64,000 bases of DNA from Bromus sterilis (Eukaryota > Streptophyta > Magnoliopsida > Poales > Poaceae), in assembly GCA_950022295.1 (NCBI GenBank), contig OX465600.1, forward strand, positions 8,122,001 to 8,186,000, in the 5' to 3' direction. A model generated the notes under the pieces. It was given only the letters and a program-made list of their open reading frames with translations, made no database searches and was not told where the DNA came from. Numbering within the stretch: position 1 is the first letter of the stretch; each line of letters opens with the position of its first letter. Positions 36,370 through 47,143 of the stretch are shown piece after piece. A program made the translations under genes and the position numbers.

Positions 36370-37293
36370 CTATATAATGGTTGGGAGAGACGACAACTTA
36401 GAACACGCAATATTCAGTACTTTAACCCTCCGCAAGAGCAATCTCGCCAAGAACACCTTTGTAAACACCCAATCAATACAATCAGACAAGCAGGAGTAAG
36501 GGTTCTACCGCCATGAGGGCCCCGAACCTGGGTAAATCCCCGCGTCCTGTTAGTCGACGAGATCACCAGCGTTGCATTCTTCTTTCTCTACGAAACCCTA
36601 GGTGCCTAACCGAGGGATTTGTCGTGAACCAATCATTTTGGTAGTCATGTTGATGTTCTCCCCTCCTCTTAACCACTTATATTGCTCGCTATGGTTTCTT
36701 TGGCCGCGGAGAAAGTGGATTATACATGTATGAATCTTATCTAACCATTGGCAAAGTATGTCGGAACAAAGTTCAACATTCTATAAAAAGATGCGTGTGT
36801 GGACATAGAGAGTTTTTATGTGCTAATTTTGCTTACTTAAACAACAAAAAAGATGCGATTCTTACTTCTCACTATGTTAGGATGTTTAGGGTGCTATAAT
36901 TATTATCATCTTTAGACTTGTCGATTGCTCTATTATGATCAACCTAGGAGCAACATGGCGGCACCTGGAAGGCCAAAAAGGGTCACTAAGGCAGCCTGCG
37001 GGGCCTGGGACAAGGTCGGCATGGGGTTTGGGAGGATGAACAACCTGGTTCTTGCCATTGCATGCAGGCAACGGCGTGCACCTTTCACTGCCTGAATCAA
37101 TGTCGTTAAACCAGGCAAGTTGAGGCTTCCGAGTTTGTGGTGTCGTCAATGGCAAGCATTGATGTGGCGGCTCTACTATCAGCTACCTAGAGTTCTAGCG
37201 ATGAAACGTATTCTGAATGTACTGTTAAGCAATTAATAAAATGTTAACGAGCATGGAATCACTTTCTGCAGTACGATGTTAACACTTGGGAGA

Positions 37294-37554
37294 TACTGCC
37301 TTCATTCTTTGATAGAAGGTGAATAGTTTTTTTTAAAGTCAAAATTTTATAACTTTGACTAAGTTTAAAGCAAGAAATATCAATATTTATGATATTTAAT
37401 AAATACAATATGAAAATATAATTCAGGATGAGTTTGATAATATCGCTTTAATATAATTTATATAAATATATTTATCTACAAATTTGATTAAAATTAAAAA
37501 AAATTGACTTTTCTAAAAAGACAATACACCTTATATTTAGGAATGGATCGAGTA
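37294..37554. mobile_element. Mariner-derived MITE, degenerate
   Basis: TA-flanked, ends ctgccttcattctttgat and aggaatggatcgag, with the inner aaagtcaaa...ttgactttt arms common in grass mariner MITEs. Confidence 0.6.
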
Positions 37555-37920
37555 TGCATCTTCTTTTGACCACTTCAGGTCATCGCCTTACACAATGCTA
37601 TGATGCTAGATTTCTTTTTCCTTATTACAACTGTTTTTGTTGTGCATTGCAACATACGTTGACAGTGTAAAATGAAACATGCACGCATAGCACTGTCTCA
37701 AGCATGGGAATGGAGGACTGATGAACGTAAGGTCCCTCGCAAGTGATGGATAGCACAGAGGTGACGAACGCAAGTACGAACTGCTGACTGCTAGTAACAG
37801 GATAATCAAGGAGATGATGACAAGTGACAAGATCTGCTGACTGCTAATAACAGAATAATCAAGGAGATGATGACAAGTACTATTCGTTGTCACTGTTTAA
37901 CTAGTCTCAACTAAGGATTC

Positions 37921-37928
37921 TATAAATA
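37921..37928 (+). promoter_or_regulatory. TATA box of the second PR-17 gene
   Basis: TATAAATA in the same setting as in copy 1 (followed by ggggccggtcg), 59 bp before the ATG at 37980. Confidence 0.7.
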
Positions 37929-37979
37929 TGGGGCCGGTCGACCACTCATCCACTCAGAGTCTCAGACACAAACTAAAGC

Positions 37980-38699
37980 ATGATGAAGCACTTGACGACA
38001 GTGTTGGCTTCCTTACTGGTGTTCGCCGGCCTGGCCGCCACGGCTGTCGTCGGCGTGAGGTTCGAGGCAACGAACAACGCATCGACAACCCCCGGCGGGC
38101 AGCGCTTCGATGAGGAATACGGCGTGGGCTACGCGGTGCAGGTGATGTCGGAGGCCTCCTTCTTCACCTGGAAAATCTTCAACCAGACGGCGCCCGAGGA
38201 CCGCAGAGCCGCCATGGACGATCGCGTCAAGCTCGTCGTCAACGCCATAAACAGCAACGTCCTCGCCGTCGAACGCGACAGCGAAAGCAGCATCACGCTC
38301 AACGCGGGCTACGTCAACAACATCACCCTCGCCGACGGCGACGTGAGGACGTTGGTGACGGGGTTGTTGTACCACGAGGTGACGCACGTGTGGCAATGGG
38401 GGCAGCAGGACACGAACTGGACCCATAGTTGGATCTACGAGGGGATCGCCGACTTCGTCCGGCTGCGTGCCGGCTATGTGCCGGCATACTGGGATCTGCC
38501 GGGGCAGGGGAGCAGCTGGGACACGGGCTATTCCGGCACGGCGTGGTTCCTGGACTACTGCGACGGGCTGAGGCCGGGGTTCGTGGCGGTGCTCAACCAG
38601 AGGCTCAAGGACGGCTACAGCGACGACGACTTCCTGCAGATTATGGGCAAGCCCGTGCAGGAGCTGTGGAAGGATTACAAGGCCAAGTACGGCGGCTAG
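37980..38699 (+). CDS. Basic secretory protein family (PR-17 / WCI-5-like), copy 2
   Basis: 239 residues, aligned without gaps to copy 1. Differences are scattered: ATVLASLLVV becomes TTVLASLLVF near the start, and KHPGEG becomes DLPGQG near residue 173. Signal peptide, HEVTHVWQWG zinc motif and the EGIADF segment are all kept, so both copies should be active. The duplicated unit, about 2.98 kb, includes some 300 bp of promoter with the same repeated block, so the two genes are probably expressed under similar conditions. Long antisense frames over both genes are shadows of GC-rich codon use. Confidence 0.94.
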   Translation: MMKHLTTVLASLLVFAGLAATAVVGVRFEATNNASTTPGGQRFDEEYGVGYAVQVMSEASFFTWKIFNQTAPEDRRAAMDDRVKLVVNAINSNVLAVERDSESSITLNAGYVNNITLADGDVRTLVTGLLYHEVTHVWQWGQQDTNWTHSWIYEGIADFVRLRAGYVPAYWDLPGQGSSWDTGYSGTAWFLDYCDGLRPGFVAVLNQRLKDGYSDDDFLQIMGKPVQELWKDYKAKYGG

Positions 38700-39413
38700 C
38701 TGATCCATCCATGTAGTGCTGCTTCTAGGGCACTTAATATTATCGATTGTGTGCTTAATGTCATCCATGTTTCATACTATTTCCGTGCCTTCATTTCCAA
38801 GGTTTAGAACCAATCTAGAAGATGCCCAATGAGTATAGCCTCAAATATATGTGTTGGCACCATTAATCCCTATAAAAGTTCTCTTTTGTTTCTACTATTT
38901 TGTCTTTTTTGCGCATAGAAAAACCATTCCAACTCCAGTTTCACACCGTAATAATTTCAATGTTTGTATCTCAGCACACACAATTCAACATATGATCCAT
39001 AACTTTAAAGTTTTCAAATTCAAATTTAAATATGGCATATGATCTAAGAGCATCTCCAACTCCTTTCCCCAATTTGTCCGGGCTGATAGCCCGGACAGTG
39101 CCCGCACAAAAGAATCTAAACGTAACCGGACCCGTCAAACTAAACTCAAATGTCCTTACCATCCAGCACCCCTCAAACACAACCCATATGTGGAGTCGAT
39201 ATGGGCTGTTTTTATTGTAGGCTAAATTTTCATAAAGTCGGCTAGGACGCATATGTAATCACACATCTCACTGGTAGGCGCTGGTGAGGTGATGAAAGCT
39301 GCACATTCACTGAGATAAAGGAAAATTTACAAATCCACTATATTAGACGAAGTTGCCAATCAGCTATGTAACTGGCCGGGGTTTTCACCAAATTAGTTAT
39401 TTGCACACGGTAA

Positions 39414-39541
39414 GGCTTTGTTCGGTTGCAAGAGGTTTGAAGGGGTTTGGAGTGGATTGAAGAGGATTAAATCCCCAATAAGTCAAATTTTCCCTCAATC
39501 CCCTCCAAACCTCTCCAAGGAAGGATTAACCGAACACAGCC
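39414..39541. mobile_element. Tourist-like MITE, 128 bp
   Basis: Inverted ends ggctttgttcgg and ccgaacacagcc with a perfect TAA duplication on both sides (39411-39413, 39542-39544). Confidence 0.85.
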
Positions 39542-40194
39542 TAAGAAAGTTGCACATCCCCTGCTAGCTAGGTAGTTGGCCAAAGCAGTAGATGAAGTTG
39601 CACATGTCACTGGCAGGATAGTTGGGGGAGAGCGCCAAACAGTGAAAAACGTACATTTTCAGGGTAGGGGATGTTGCACATCTACTACTAGGCAGTTGGG
39701 CGGGGTGCCAGCTATGAAAACTGCACATCCAAGTGATAGGGAAAAATTGTATGTCAACTATGACACAGTTTCACATAACAAGGACTAATTTACACATAAA
39801 AGGTTCGTCGAACATATCCATGCGGAAGGTACTTTTGAAGAGCATGTTGTGCGGATTACTACGGTGTAAACAAATATGGATTCTGATGTTTCATTCAAAA
39901 TTCATGGATTTTGAATTTTTTGAAAATGCGAATCGAATGCATTCACACATGTTCACATGAGTATTATCTTTAATATGGATTAGGGGACCAACACTTCACA
40001 AATCTAGCCGCCACTCGTTATTACACACGTCTCATTAATCAACGTGTGCTCGGTTACCTTTCGTGTATAATATTTTAATTTACACATCACTCCCGCGCTC
40101 CGTCTTGTTGGGGTGACTTTTGGTTTATACTCGGTGTCCAATAGCTAGTGTATGTTGGAATGTCTTCATCGCACTCTAATTGCTTGATTATTTA

Positions 40195-40266
40195 TACTCT
40201 CTTCATTCTAAATTACTTGTCTTACACAACAGATCTAAGACAAGTAATTTGCAATGGAGAATATAT
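40195..40266. mobile_element. Stowaway-like MITE, short
   Basis: Ends ctctcttcattctaaattac and gtaatttgcaatggag with inner arms acttgtctta / taagacaagt, TA-flanked. Confidence 0.6.
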
Positions 40267-40638
40267 TATTTCTATTTGTAGACAAGCTAGATTTAAACTA
40301 ATCTAGAGTACTAATTAAAGTAATCTAGTTGTGGACTGCCCAAGCTTGGAAGAACCGTACCCAACATACGAACACGCTTTCATACACACCCCAACAGTTG
40401 AATGTCTTGTGTGGATCAACATGGCTCATAGATAAGCCGTAAAATATATACTATTGGTGTCATCTATTACATGGCTCATGTCCGTCGAATTAGTCGATGG
40501 ATCTCCATATGTACGGAGGAGAGCTTCCACAGTCCACTTGCTATATATATATATATATACATTGTACGCAAGTGGTTTCCCTACCGTTAATTAATCAGGT
40601 CAAGCAATTAGCATCTCATTAGCTTAATCCGTAGATAG

Positions 40639-41578
40639 CTGGCCTCTTCGATGGAGTGGCGACGTAGGCGTGCGCCGCCGGCGGTCGGTCCTCTAATCTG
40701 ATCTGGGCCTCTGGGCTTGATCTAGGCCTTAGGGCCGTTCGGGACTAGTGTGGTCGTCGGGGCTGCCTTCTGTGGCCAATTCGTCTGAGAGATGACCGGT
40801 GGCGAGGGGGCTGGCCGTTCTTGCAAATAAATATGGTGGATGTCCTAGGGTTTTAAATCGCGTCAAGAAGAAGATCTGCCTGAAGTATGTTTTCTTTGAT
40901 CTGGCCGGAGTTTCGGGTTCTGGAAGGCTCCGCCGGCGAACTCCCACGGGCGTGTGCCTGGAGATTGCTGGATTGGGTGGGATTCAGTCGCAACGCAAAA
41001 AGTGGCGCGAAGCTATGCTCTGTTGCCATCATGGGAAAATCCATGGTGAAGTCAGAGATGAGAATGTCATGAAGGCTAAGATTGGAAGACTTGCAACGGT
41101 AATTGCAGTCTTTGCGTCGATGAGGAACTGGCTCGGAGTTTCAAGAATCGTGGCAGTAGTATGTTAGCGAGGCGACAACACAGGCGAAGTTCAAAGTCCT
41201 ACCTTTCTGGATGAAAATCCAAGGTCTGGCCTTAATTGGCTGTGCCTGGCAATGATCTTGCTGAAGACATTGTTTTGAGAGCGGGGACTATCTTCAGGGT
41301 GAAAACCCAAGGTCTGGTCTTAATTAGTTGTGTCTAACACTGATTTCTTCTTGAAGGCGGTGTTTTTGAAGAATTGGACACCAGGTGTTGACTTGGTGAT
41401 GGTTGTGTTGCTGCTGCAAGGATTGTAACTTTGTAGCGGGACTTTTCTTTTTATTTCTTCTCTTTTTGTTTTGGTTGGCTGAGTGCATCCGTACTGCCTT
41501 TTGAGCAGTGTGTAGTTGCAGAGGCTGGGTGTAATTGGTATCTTTTCGATATTAATATATTCTCCTTTTCCAAAAAAA
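40639..41578 (+). mobile_element. 5'-truncated LINE copy, 0.94 kb
   Basis: Ends at the 3' side with ttaatatattctccttttcc and an A run. It is flanked by the duplication tccgtagatagc (40627-40638 and 41579-41590). The 3' 750 bp match the minus-strand copy at 33114-34259 in reverse. The 5' 190 bp have no match there. Confidence 0.85.
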
Positions 41579-41590
41579 TCCGTAGATAGC

Positions 41591-44500
41591 GCTAGTAGAT
41601 CACGTAGTTACTACTTACTTTTGTTCGGATATCTTCCTCATGTGGGATATAAGGAGATGGCCAATTGAAGCCTTTTAGGCAACCCAAAGAGGTGCAAAAA
41701 TCCACTACCCATTAGGGTTATGATCTAGTGTCATTTTAAACTTTGCACATGAGAGAATGGGGATGCTTTATCCTCCATCCAGCAGCCACCACCAAGAGTG
41801 ACGAAAATTAGTTTCATCATCAAGAGAAAACAAAGAGAGAAAGGGAAGAAGAGGAAGATTGAAGGAAGAAGCAAAGGGAGCTCCTCCCCAAGGTTGTGAT
41901 GGTTCGGATCCTCTACCTTGTTTCCTTCAAGTTGCGGTTCCACCATTTTTGGTGAGAGTATTTCAATCACTAGCTCTTGATCCCCAGATCTTATAGTGTG
42001 CATCCAAGATTCATAAATCATGTTGACTGAGAGCCTCTAGTGCTATATAGAGAAGAACTTGTTGTATCCCACATTTGATAACGTAATAGTGGAAGAGTAT
42101 TATTTGAATGGCTTCGACACGTGGTCCCCCCCCCCCCCTCAACTTGGGGTTTTTCTACATAAAATTTGTTGTCTCTGTGTTGATGCTTGCTGCTGAAATT
42201 CTGGGTTGAGAGCACATATGACTTGTCATAGCCGATTGCTAAAATCAGGTAGTACTTGTCCTGCCTAGCTGCTGGTTGCACCCATGACATTTCCTAGGTT
42301 CAGGCTGATCATTTTTGTGTGATAGTTTCAATAACACACATGTTCCAAAATATTTGTATCTGGTTTGCTTTGTTTGAGAGTACATCTTGGCTTTTTGTTT
42401 TGTTATCATGTTTCCTTGTGTTGTAGTGGATGTAAAACATGTTCCCTTCCATTGAAAGAAGAGTGGAGACACAAATCATTGTTTGAAATAATATGTGATG
42501 TACAATTTATATAATCCCTAATTTATACAATTGATATAATATTAAATTTATACAAGTAGAAACTAGCATGGCACCCAACATCAATAAAAACCCTAGTTCT
42601 AGCATAGTTGATGTTGGAAATAATGTGTGTCAACTAGAAGTGATCCCACCATATTGTAGTGCCATGCATACTATATTTTGGACCACATGTGCCTATCTAC
42701 GCTTAGACACCGGACCCACACTTGTGATACCAATTTTCTTAGGTGTGACATCCTTTGTTTCCTTAAGGGGAGTCATGTATCCTAGTTGCATGGCCACATA
42801 GATGACCCTATAGTACAACGTAGCCGGTCTGGTGCATCAACTTCTTGGAGAAAGGGTCGGGGAGGCTTAATGGGCGAGTATAGGACGATTCAGTCCGGCG
42901 GTAGGGAAGGGAGGAAATGGCAGCAGATGGTGGGGTCCAAAGGTAGGGAATGGGGGACTCATGTATTGGAGGCTTGTGTGTTCAAGTTGTGATCCAAACT
43001 CACGTATGAAGCAAAAATCTAACTTCTAACGGAGCGGAGTGGAGGCCCATCGCCGGTAGGCTTGTAGGGTGCGAATCTCTCCTCGATAGTGAAATTTGCT
43101 GGCTATTGCCCCTGATTTTTTAACCTTCTGCTCGAAGGGGTTTTCCACATTAAATCCTTGTGTTCCCTGTGTTTATTTTCGTTCTTCTCGTGGATCGTTT
43201 GCCTATCGATTATCTAACACTGTGAGCCCGTGGCAGCGGCCAGAGAGGTTGTGGCAGCGGTCAGAGAGCCCGTGGCGGGTGGAGAAAATGAGGATGACTG
43301 GGGAGCTCGTGGTGGGTCCTTCCCCTTCGAGGGGGTGGATCAGACAGACGAGGTCGAGGTCGAAGAGGAGGGTTCCCATGGTAGCGGTCGGGGAGCCCCT
43401 GACGGCAGGTTTCTGTGAGGAAGGGGAGTTTGAGGGAAAGGGGATTGATCCTGAATTCATTATGACGAGCGTGTGGACTTGTGAGTTATTTTGTTGGCAA
43501 CAGTTCGATATCACTTGGCGATATGCAATTTGTATCATCTCTAACTTCATTGAATTTGAAGATATGCAAACGCCTGACTCCTCAATAGCGAAAATACACA
43601 TGATGGGATCCCCGCTTCTTTTTAAAAATTCCAGCAGTTACTCCGTTCGGCCCAACTCGAAATTTGGATTTGATGGAGTTCAGAGCCAGAGCACTACCAT
43701 GTGCATTACGATGGACTCATCAAGTCTATATTTTCTACCGCTCGGTCTCATTTGTGACTTTATTTAAGTTCAAATTCCAAAAGCTAAATTTTGTTGAAAA
43801 CTCTAACTTTTACTAAAGTTTCATATTTCTAAAGTTGTAACATCAGAAAGTTTGGTTTAGTTAAAACTTACAAAATCTTAAATCCCTGGAAGATTTGGAA
43901 TTTGAAAAAAAGTAGATATAGTTCAGCTTTTTTGAGACAAAGATATAGTTCAGCTAATCTTGAAGAAAATTAGATCTGATGTGTATCGAGAACATATCCA
44001 GTGCATCAGCCCAATTGATCCATATGTTGAACCATATATCCAAACATGTTATTTCTTTGACCACCATTTTTTTTGACAAGATACTTGAAAAAATATCATT
44101 TTTTTTCTATAAAATAACATAATATTTATAAGTTTTGCATTTGAACTGGATTTATTTAATAATTTTTGCAACTCCGCCTCTCCCTCTACACATCGATCCC
44201 ACATTCACATGCTTAAATTAAGTTTGAAGTCAAGTTTCAAAAGGACACAAAAATAAAAAAAATAAAAAACATATTCAACATTGACTTTGTTTCAAGGATC
44301 TCATCAAGACAAAGTTGATAGTTAAACGGATTCTGAATCTAACAATCAACTCATAATATATGACCATTCTTGTGTTTGGGAAAAGAATAAACACGCAGAT
44401 TTATTGATGGAAGAGTAAGATATGATAAACTACAAATGTTGCTTCTCACATAGTCCATCTTATGACCAAGTTCTAAACCGTAGTTTTTCTCATCTAATGC

Positions 44501-44769
44501 CGAAAAGCCCCTTGGTGCACCTGGTGCAAATATTAGGTCGTTGCACCGGATATGTGTTCTTCACGTGTACCAGGTAGCAACCTTTTGATGCGATTTGGGG
44601 TGCATATCTCAACGACGTACGTGATTACAATCCCGGGTAAGTACGGATTAGTAGGATGGAGGTCGCAACGCACCGTACACAATCGGCGATAAGCGGTGGC
44701 TACTTAACCTAATTCCTTGCTTCAACTTCGGAAGATCGATCTATCATCGAGCACCGGCGACCGGCCAAG
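41591..44769. other. Gene-free region, possible retrotransposon remnant
   Basis: No supported gene. At about 43100-43250 the text (ccacattaaatccttgtgttc... ttatctaaca, then a run resembling a damaged primer-binding site) is reminiscent of a Copia LTR 3' edge, but no matching second LTR was found. A homopolymer of about 14 C lies at 42122-42136. The 223-codon plus frame at 43096-43767 has no recognisable domain. Confidence 0.4.
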
Positions 44770-45789
44770 ATGGGCGCCACCACCAGCAGCTCGTCGCCGC
44801 CGTCTCGGCCGGCCAAGTGCAGCCTGTGGGAGACGAAGGCCACGACGCGCCTTTTCAAGGTCCCGGACTACTCCAAGTGGGTGCTCATGCCCGCCGGCTC
44901 TGCGCTGCTCTTCGACTAGACGCTCCACCTCCATGACATCGGCTACCACCTCAAGGTTTACCCCGCCGGTTTCGACAGGGAGGCGGCCGACTTCGTCGCC
45001 GTGTCCGTCAAACCGACCTTCGGCCACTACTCTTCCCAATTCACGGATCCCCCCAGGATCTCGATCGAGATCCTCGACGGCGGCGGCGAGCGCACCGTGT
45101 TCGACAACCACACGGCCAAGTCGGAGCAGAAGCTGTTCGACAGCGACCGCAGCTGGGGCTATGTCCGGTTCGTCAAGCGGAGAGAGCTCGAGGCGTCGGG
45201 CTGCGTCCGCGACGATAGCATCACCATCCGGTGCACCGTGTCCGTCGACCAGCAGGTCACCAGGTCGGCGGCCGAGGTCATGGAGGCCTTGACGGCGGCC
45301 GCTTCTGATCCCTCGAAGACGAAGCTCAGCGGATCCCACACGCTGACGATCAGCCAGTTCAAGAGGATCAAGGCGGGGCTCCGGGCCGGCGAGTGCGTGC
45401 ACTCCACCCAGTTCAGCCTCGGCGGCAGCAGCTGGTACTTCAAGGTGTACCCCAACGGGCACTACGACGACACCGGGATCATGTCCATCTTCCTTGCCCG
45501 GAGCAGGTCCAGCGAGCTGGCGACCACCGCCGAGTTCGGCTTCGAACTCCCTGGCACTAGGGCGACGCGGTCCACAGAGCACATATTCGACAATGACCAT
45601 CCCGAGCACGAGTTCCGGTACTTCCCGCTCCTTTTCGAAGAGAAGATCCAGGACGACCGCCTCGTCGTCCGCTGCCACCTTCGCGTGATCAAGGCCACTC
45701 TGCCGCCGATCTTGCTCACTACCGAGGACCCGCCGACTGCCACCGTACCACCTTCAGATGTGATGGATCAAGATAGTTTGATACTTTGA
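44770..45789 (+). pseudogene. MATH-domain protein gene with in-frame TAG
   Basis: Single-exon gene of the MATH/TRAF-like family, expanded in grasses; with a BTB domain such proteins are CUL3 ubiquitin-ligase adaptors, but no BTB is present. The reading frame from ATG 44770 would give 339 residues with two MATH domains. The first is at about 28-155 (TRLFKVPDYSKW, YHLKVYPAGF, SWGYVRFVKRRELEASGCVR). The second is at about 187-315 (GSHTLTISQFKRI, SSWYFKVYPNG, EHEFRYFPLLFEEKI). Codon 50 is TAG (44917-44919, ...ALLFD*TLHLHDIGY). A GAG would suit the sequence there, so one substitution explains it. No other lesion is seen, so the loss may be recent. An internal start could still give a truncated protein. 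Confidence 0.8.
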
Positions 45790-45813
45790 TGGATGAATAA
45801 ACCAATAGTAGAT

Positions 45814-46529
45814 TACTACCTCCGTCACAGTTTACAGTACGTCGTTAATTTGATCAACATAATGCAATATATATATATATATATATATATACTATAAAAT
45901 TAGGGAAAGGTATATTTTTGGTCCCTAAATTTTTTTGAAAATATAGAATTGTACCCTTAAATTTTACAATCGGTGATTTTTAGTCCCTCGTATCACTTTA
46001 GATGATTTTCTGTCAATGTGGATCTTAAAAAAAAAGAGGAGCGAGGAAAGGTTGTCCGCTACCTACGACACTCGCCGCCTACCACCGACAAAGTACGACA
46101 TGCATATGACGCAGCCAACACGAACAAACATGCAGTGCTTCTGCTTTGCTTGTCCATCAATGAGACGGTGGCATAAGTGGCGAAGGGGAGCGTGCTCACG
46201 GCCGTAGACAGCGCACAACCTTTCCCTGCTCATTTTTTACGTATTTATAGTATTCCACATCGGTAGAAAATCATTCATAGCAGCATAAGGGATTAAAAGT
46301 AATCAATTTTCAAAGTTAAGGGACCAATTCTATACTTTTTAAAGTTAAGGGACTAATTATATACTTTCGAAAGAGTTTAGGGACCAAAAATATGCTTTTC
46401 ATTGATGATCTAATATAACATCTGAAGTTTATGATAATATATTTTTAATAATATATATTATATTTTATATTAATTAAATTGATGATCTAAGGGCACGTGT
46501 ACGCTCTGTAAACTGTGAAGGAGGTAGTA
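45814..46529. mobile_element. Stowaway-like MITE split by a second element
   Basis: Outer ends ctacctccgtcacagtttac and gtaaactgtgaaggaggtag are inverted, TA-flanked. The centre holds a (TA)n tract at about 45868-45891 and another inverted-repeat element (45904-46402). Confidence 0.7.
45904..46402. mobile_element. Inverted-repeat element nested in the MITE
   Basis: Ends ggtatatttttggtcccta and tagggaccaaaaatatgc, with further inverted copies of the phrase ttaagggactaat inside. Superfamily not determined. Confidence 0.55.
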
Positions 46530-47143
46530 AGAAAAGTACACCGTCTACCGTGATCCTTTAAGTTTTTAAGTTTTTATAGTGTAGACATATTAAAGCTACT
46601 AAGGGTGTGTTTGTTTGGGCTGCAAATTTCACGGCTGCAGCTGCAACAGCTTCGGCTCCTTCCTGGAAGGAGCCGCTCCAGCGGGAGTTAAAATCCTGGC
46701 TCCCGAACGCATGTGTCCGCCCATCCGGGAGGCGATCCAAATGAACAATAAATAGACAAGTTTTATGTTCATTTGCATCTTCTGTTGAAGTTGCTCTTAT
46801 GCTCGTCGTGAATTCTAGCATTAACATCACAAGTTTCAAAAGTTATATCGGAGATAAGTAATTCTCATTCAGATAAAAATTAACAAAACCGGAAAAAATG
46901 ATCGTTGTGTCGACACGCTACACTATTGGCCTTAACCTTATCGTTAACATTTCAATTGGCATTCACATCCTCACCACAATCCAAGTAAGAACGCAATCAA
47001 CCATTATTCAGTATTCACCTGTACCATCTCGATCACGAAGGATTACCTCAAATACAACTGATAGGCGATATCACGTTTTTTTTTCAATGGCAAATCTGCT
47101 CACGACGGGTAGCAGCCACATCAGGATGGATGGAAGTGTCAAT
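46530..47143. other. Gene-free spacer
   Basis: A hAT-like start phrase (agggtgtgtttgtttggg) is present at about 46602 without a matching end. Otherwise it is the 3' flank of the BBE-like gene. Confidence 0.35.

Larger units (their letters stand above)
35719..37920. other. Spacer between the two PR-17 genes
   Basis: Holds two MITEs (36272-36369 and 37294-37554), an AT-rich stretch with repeated cggattatcc and cggattcg motifs (35870-36270), and from about 37630 the duplicated PR-17 promoter. No gene seen. Confidence 0.5.
38700..40638. other. Spacer with two MITEs
   Basis: Contains the Tourist-like MITE at 39414-39541, a Stowaway-like element at about 40195-40266, and at 40546-40558 a short TA run. 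No gene seen. Confidence 0.45.

Noticed and set aside
43096..43767. 223-codon plus-strand frame
   Set aside because: No domain, no clear start context, and its 5' part resembles a retrotransposon LTR edge; not supported as a gene.
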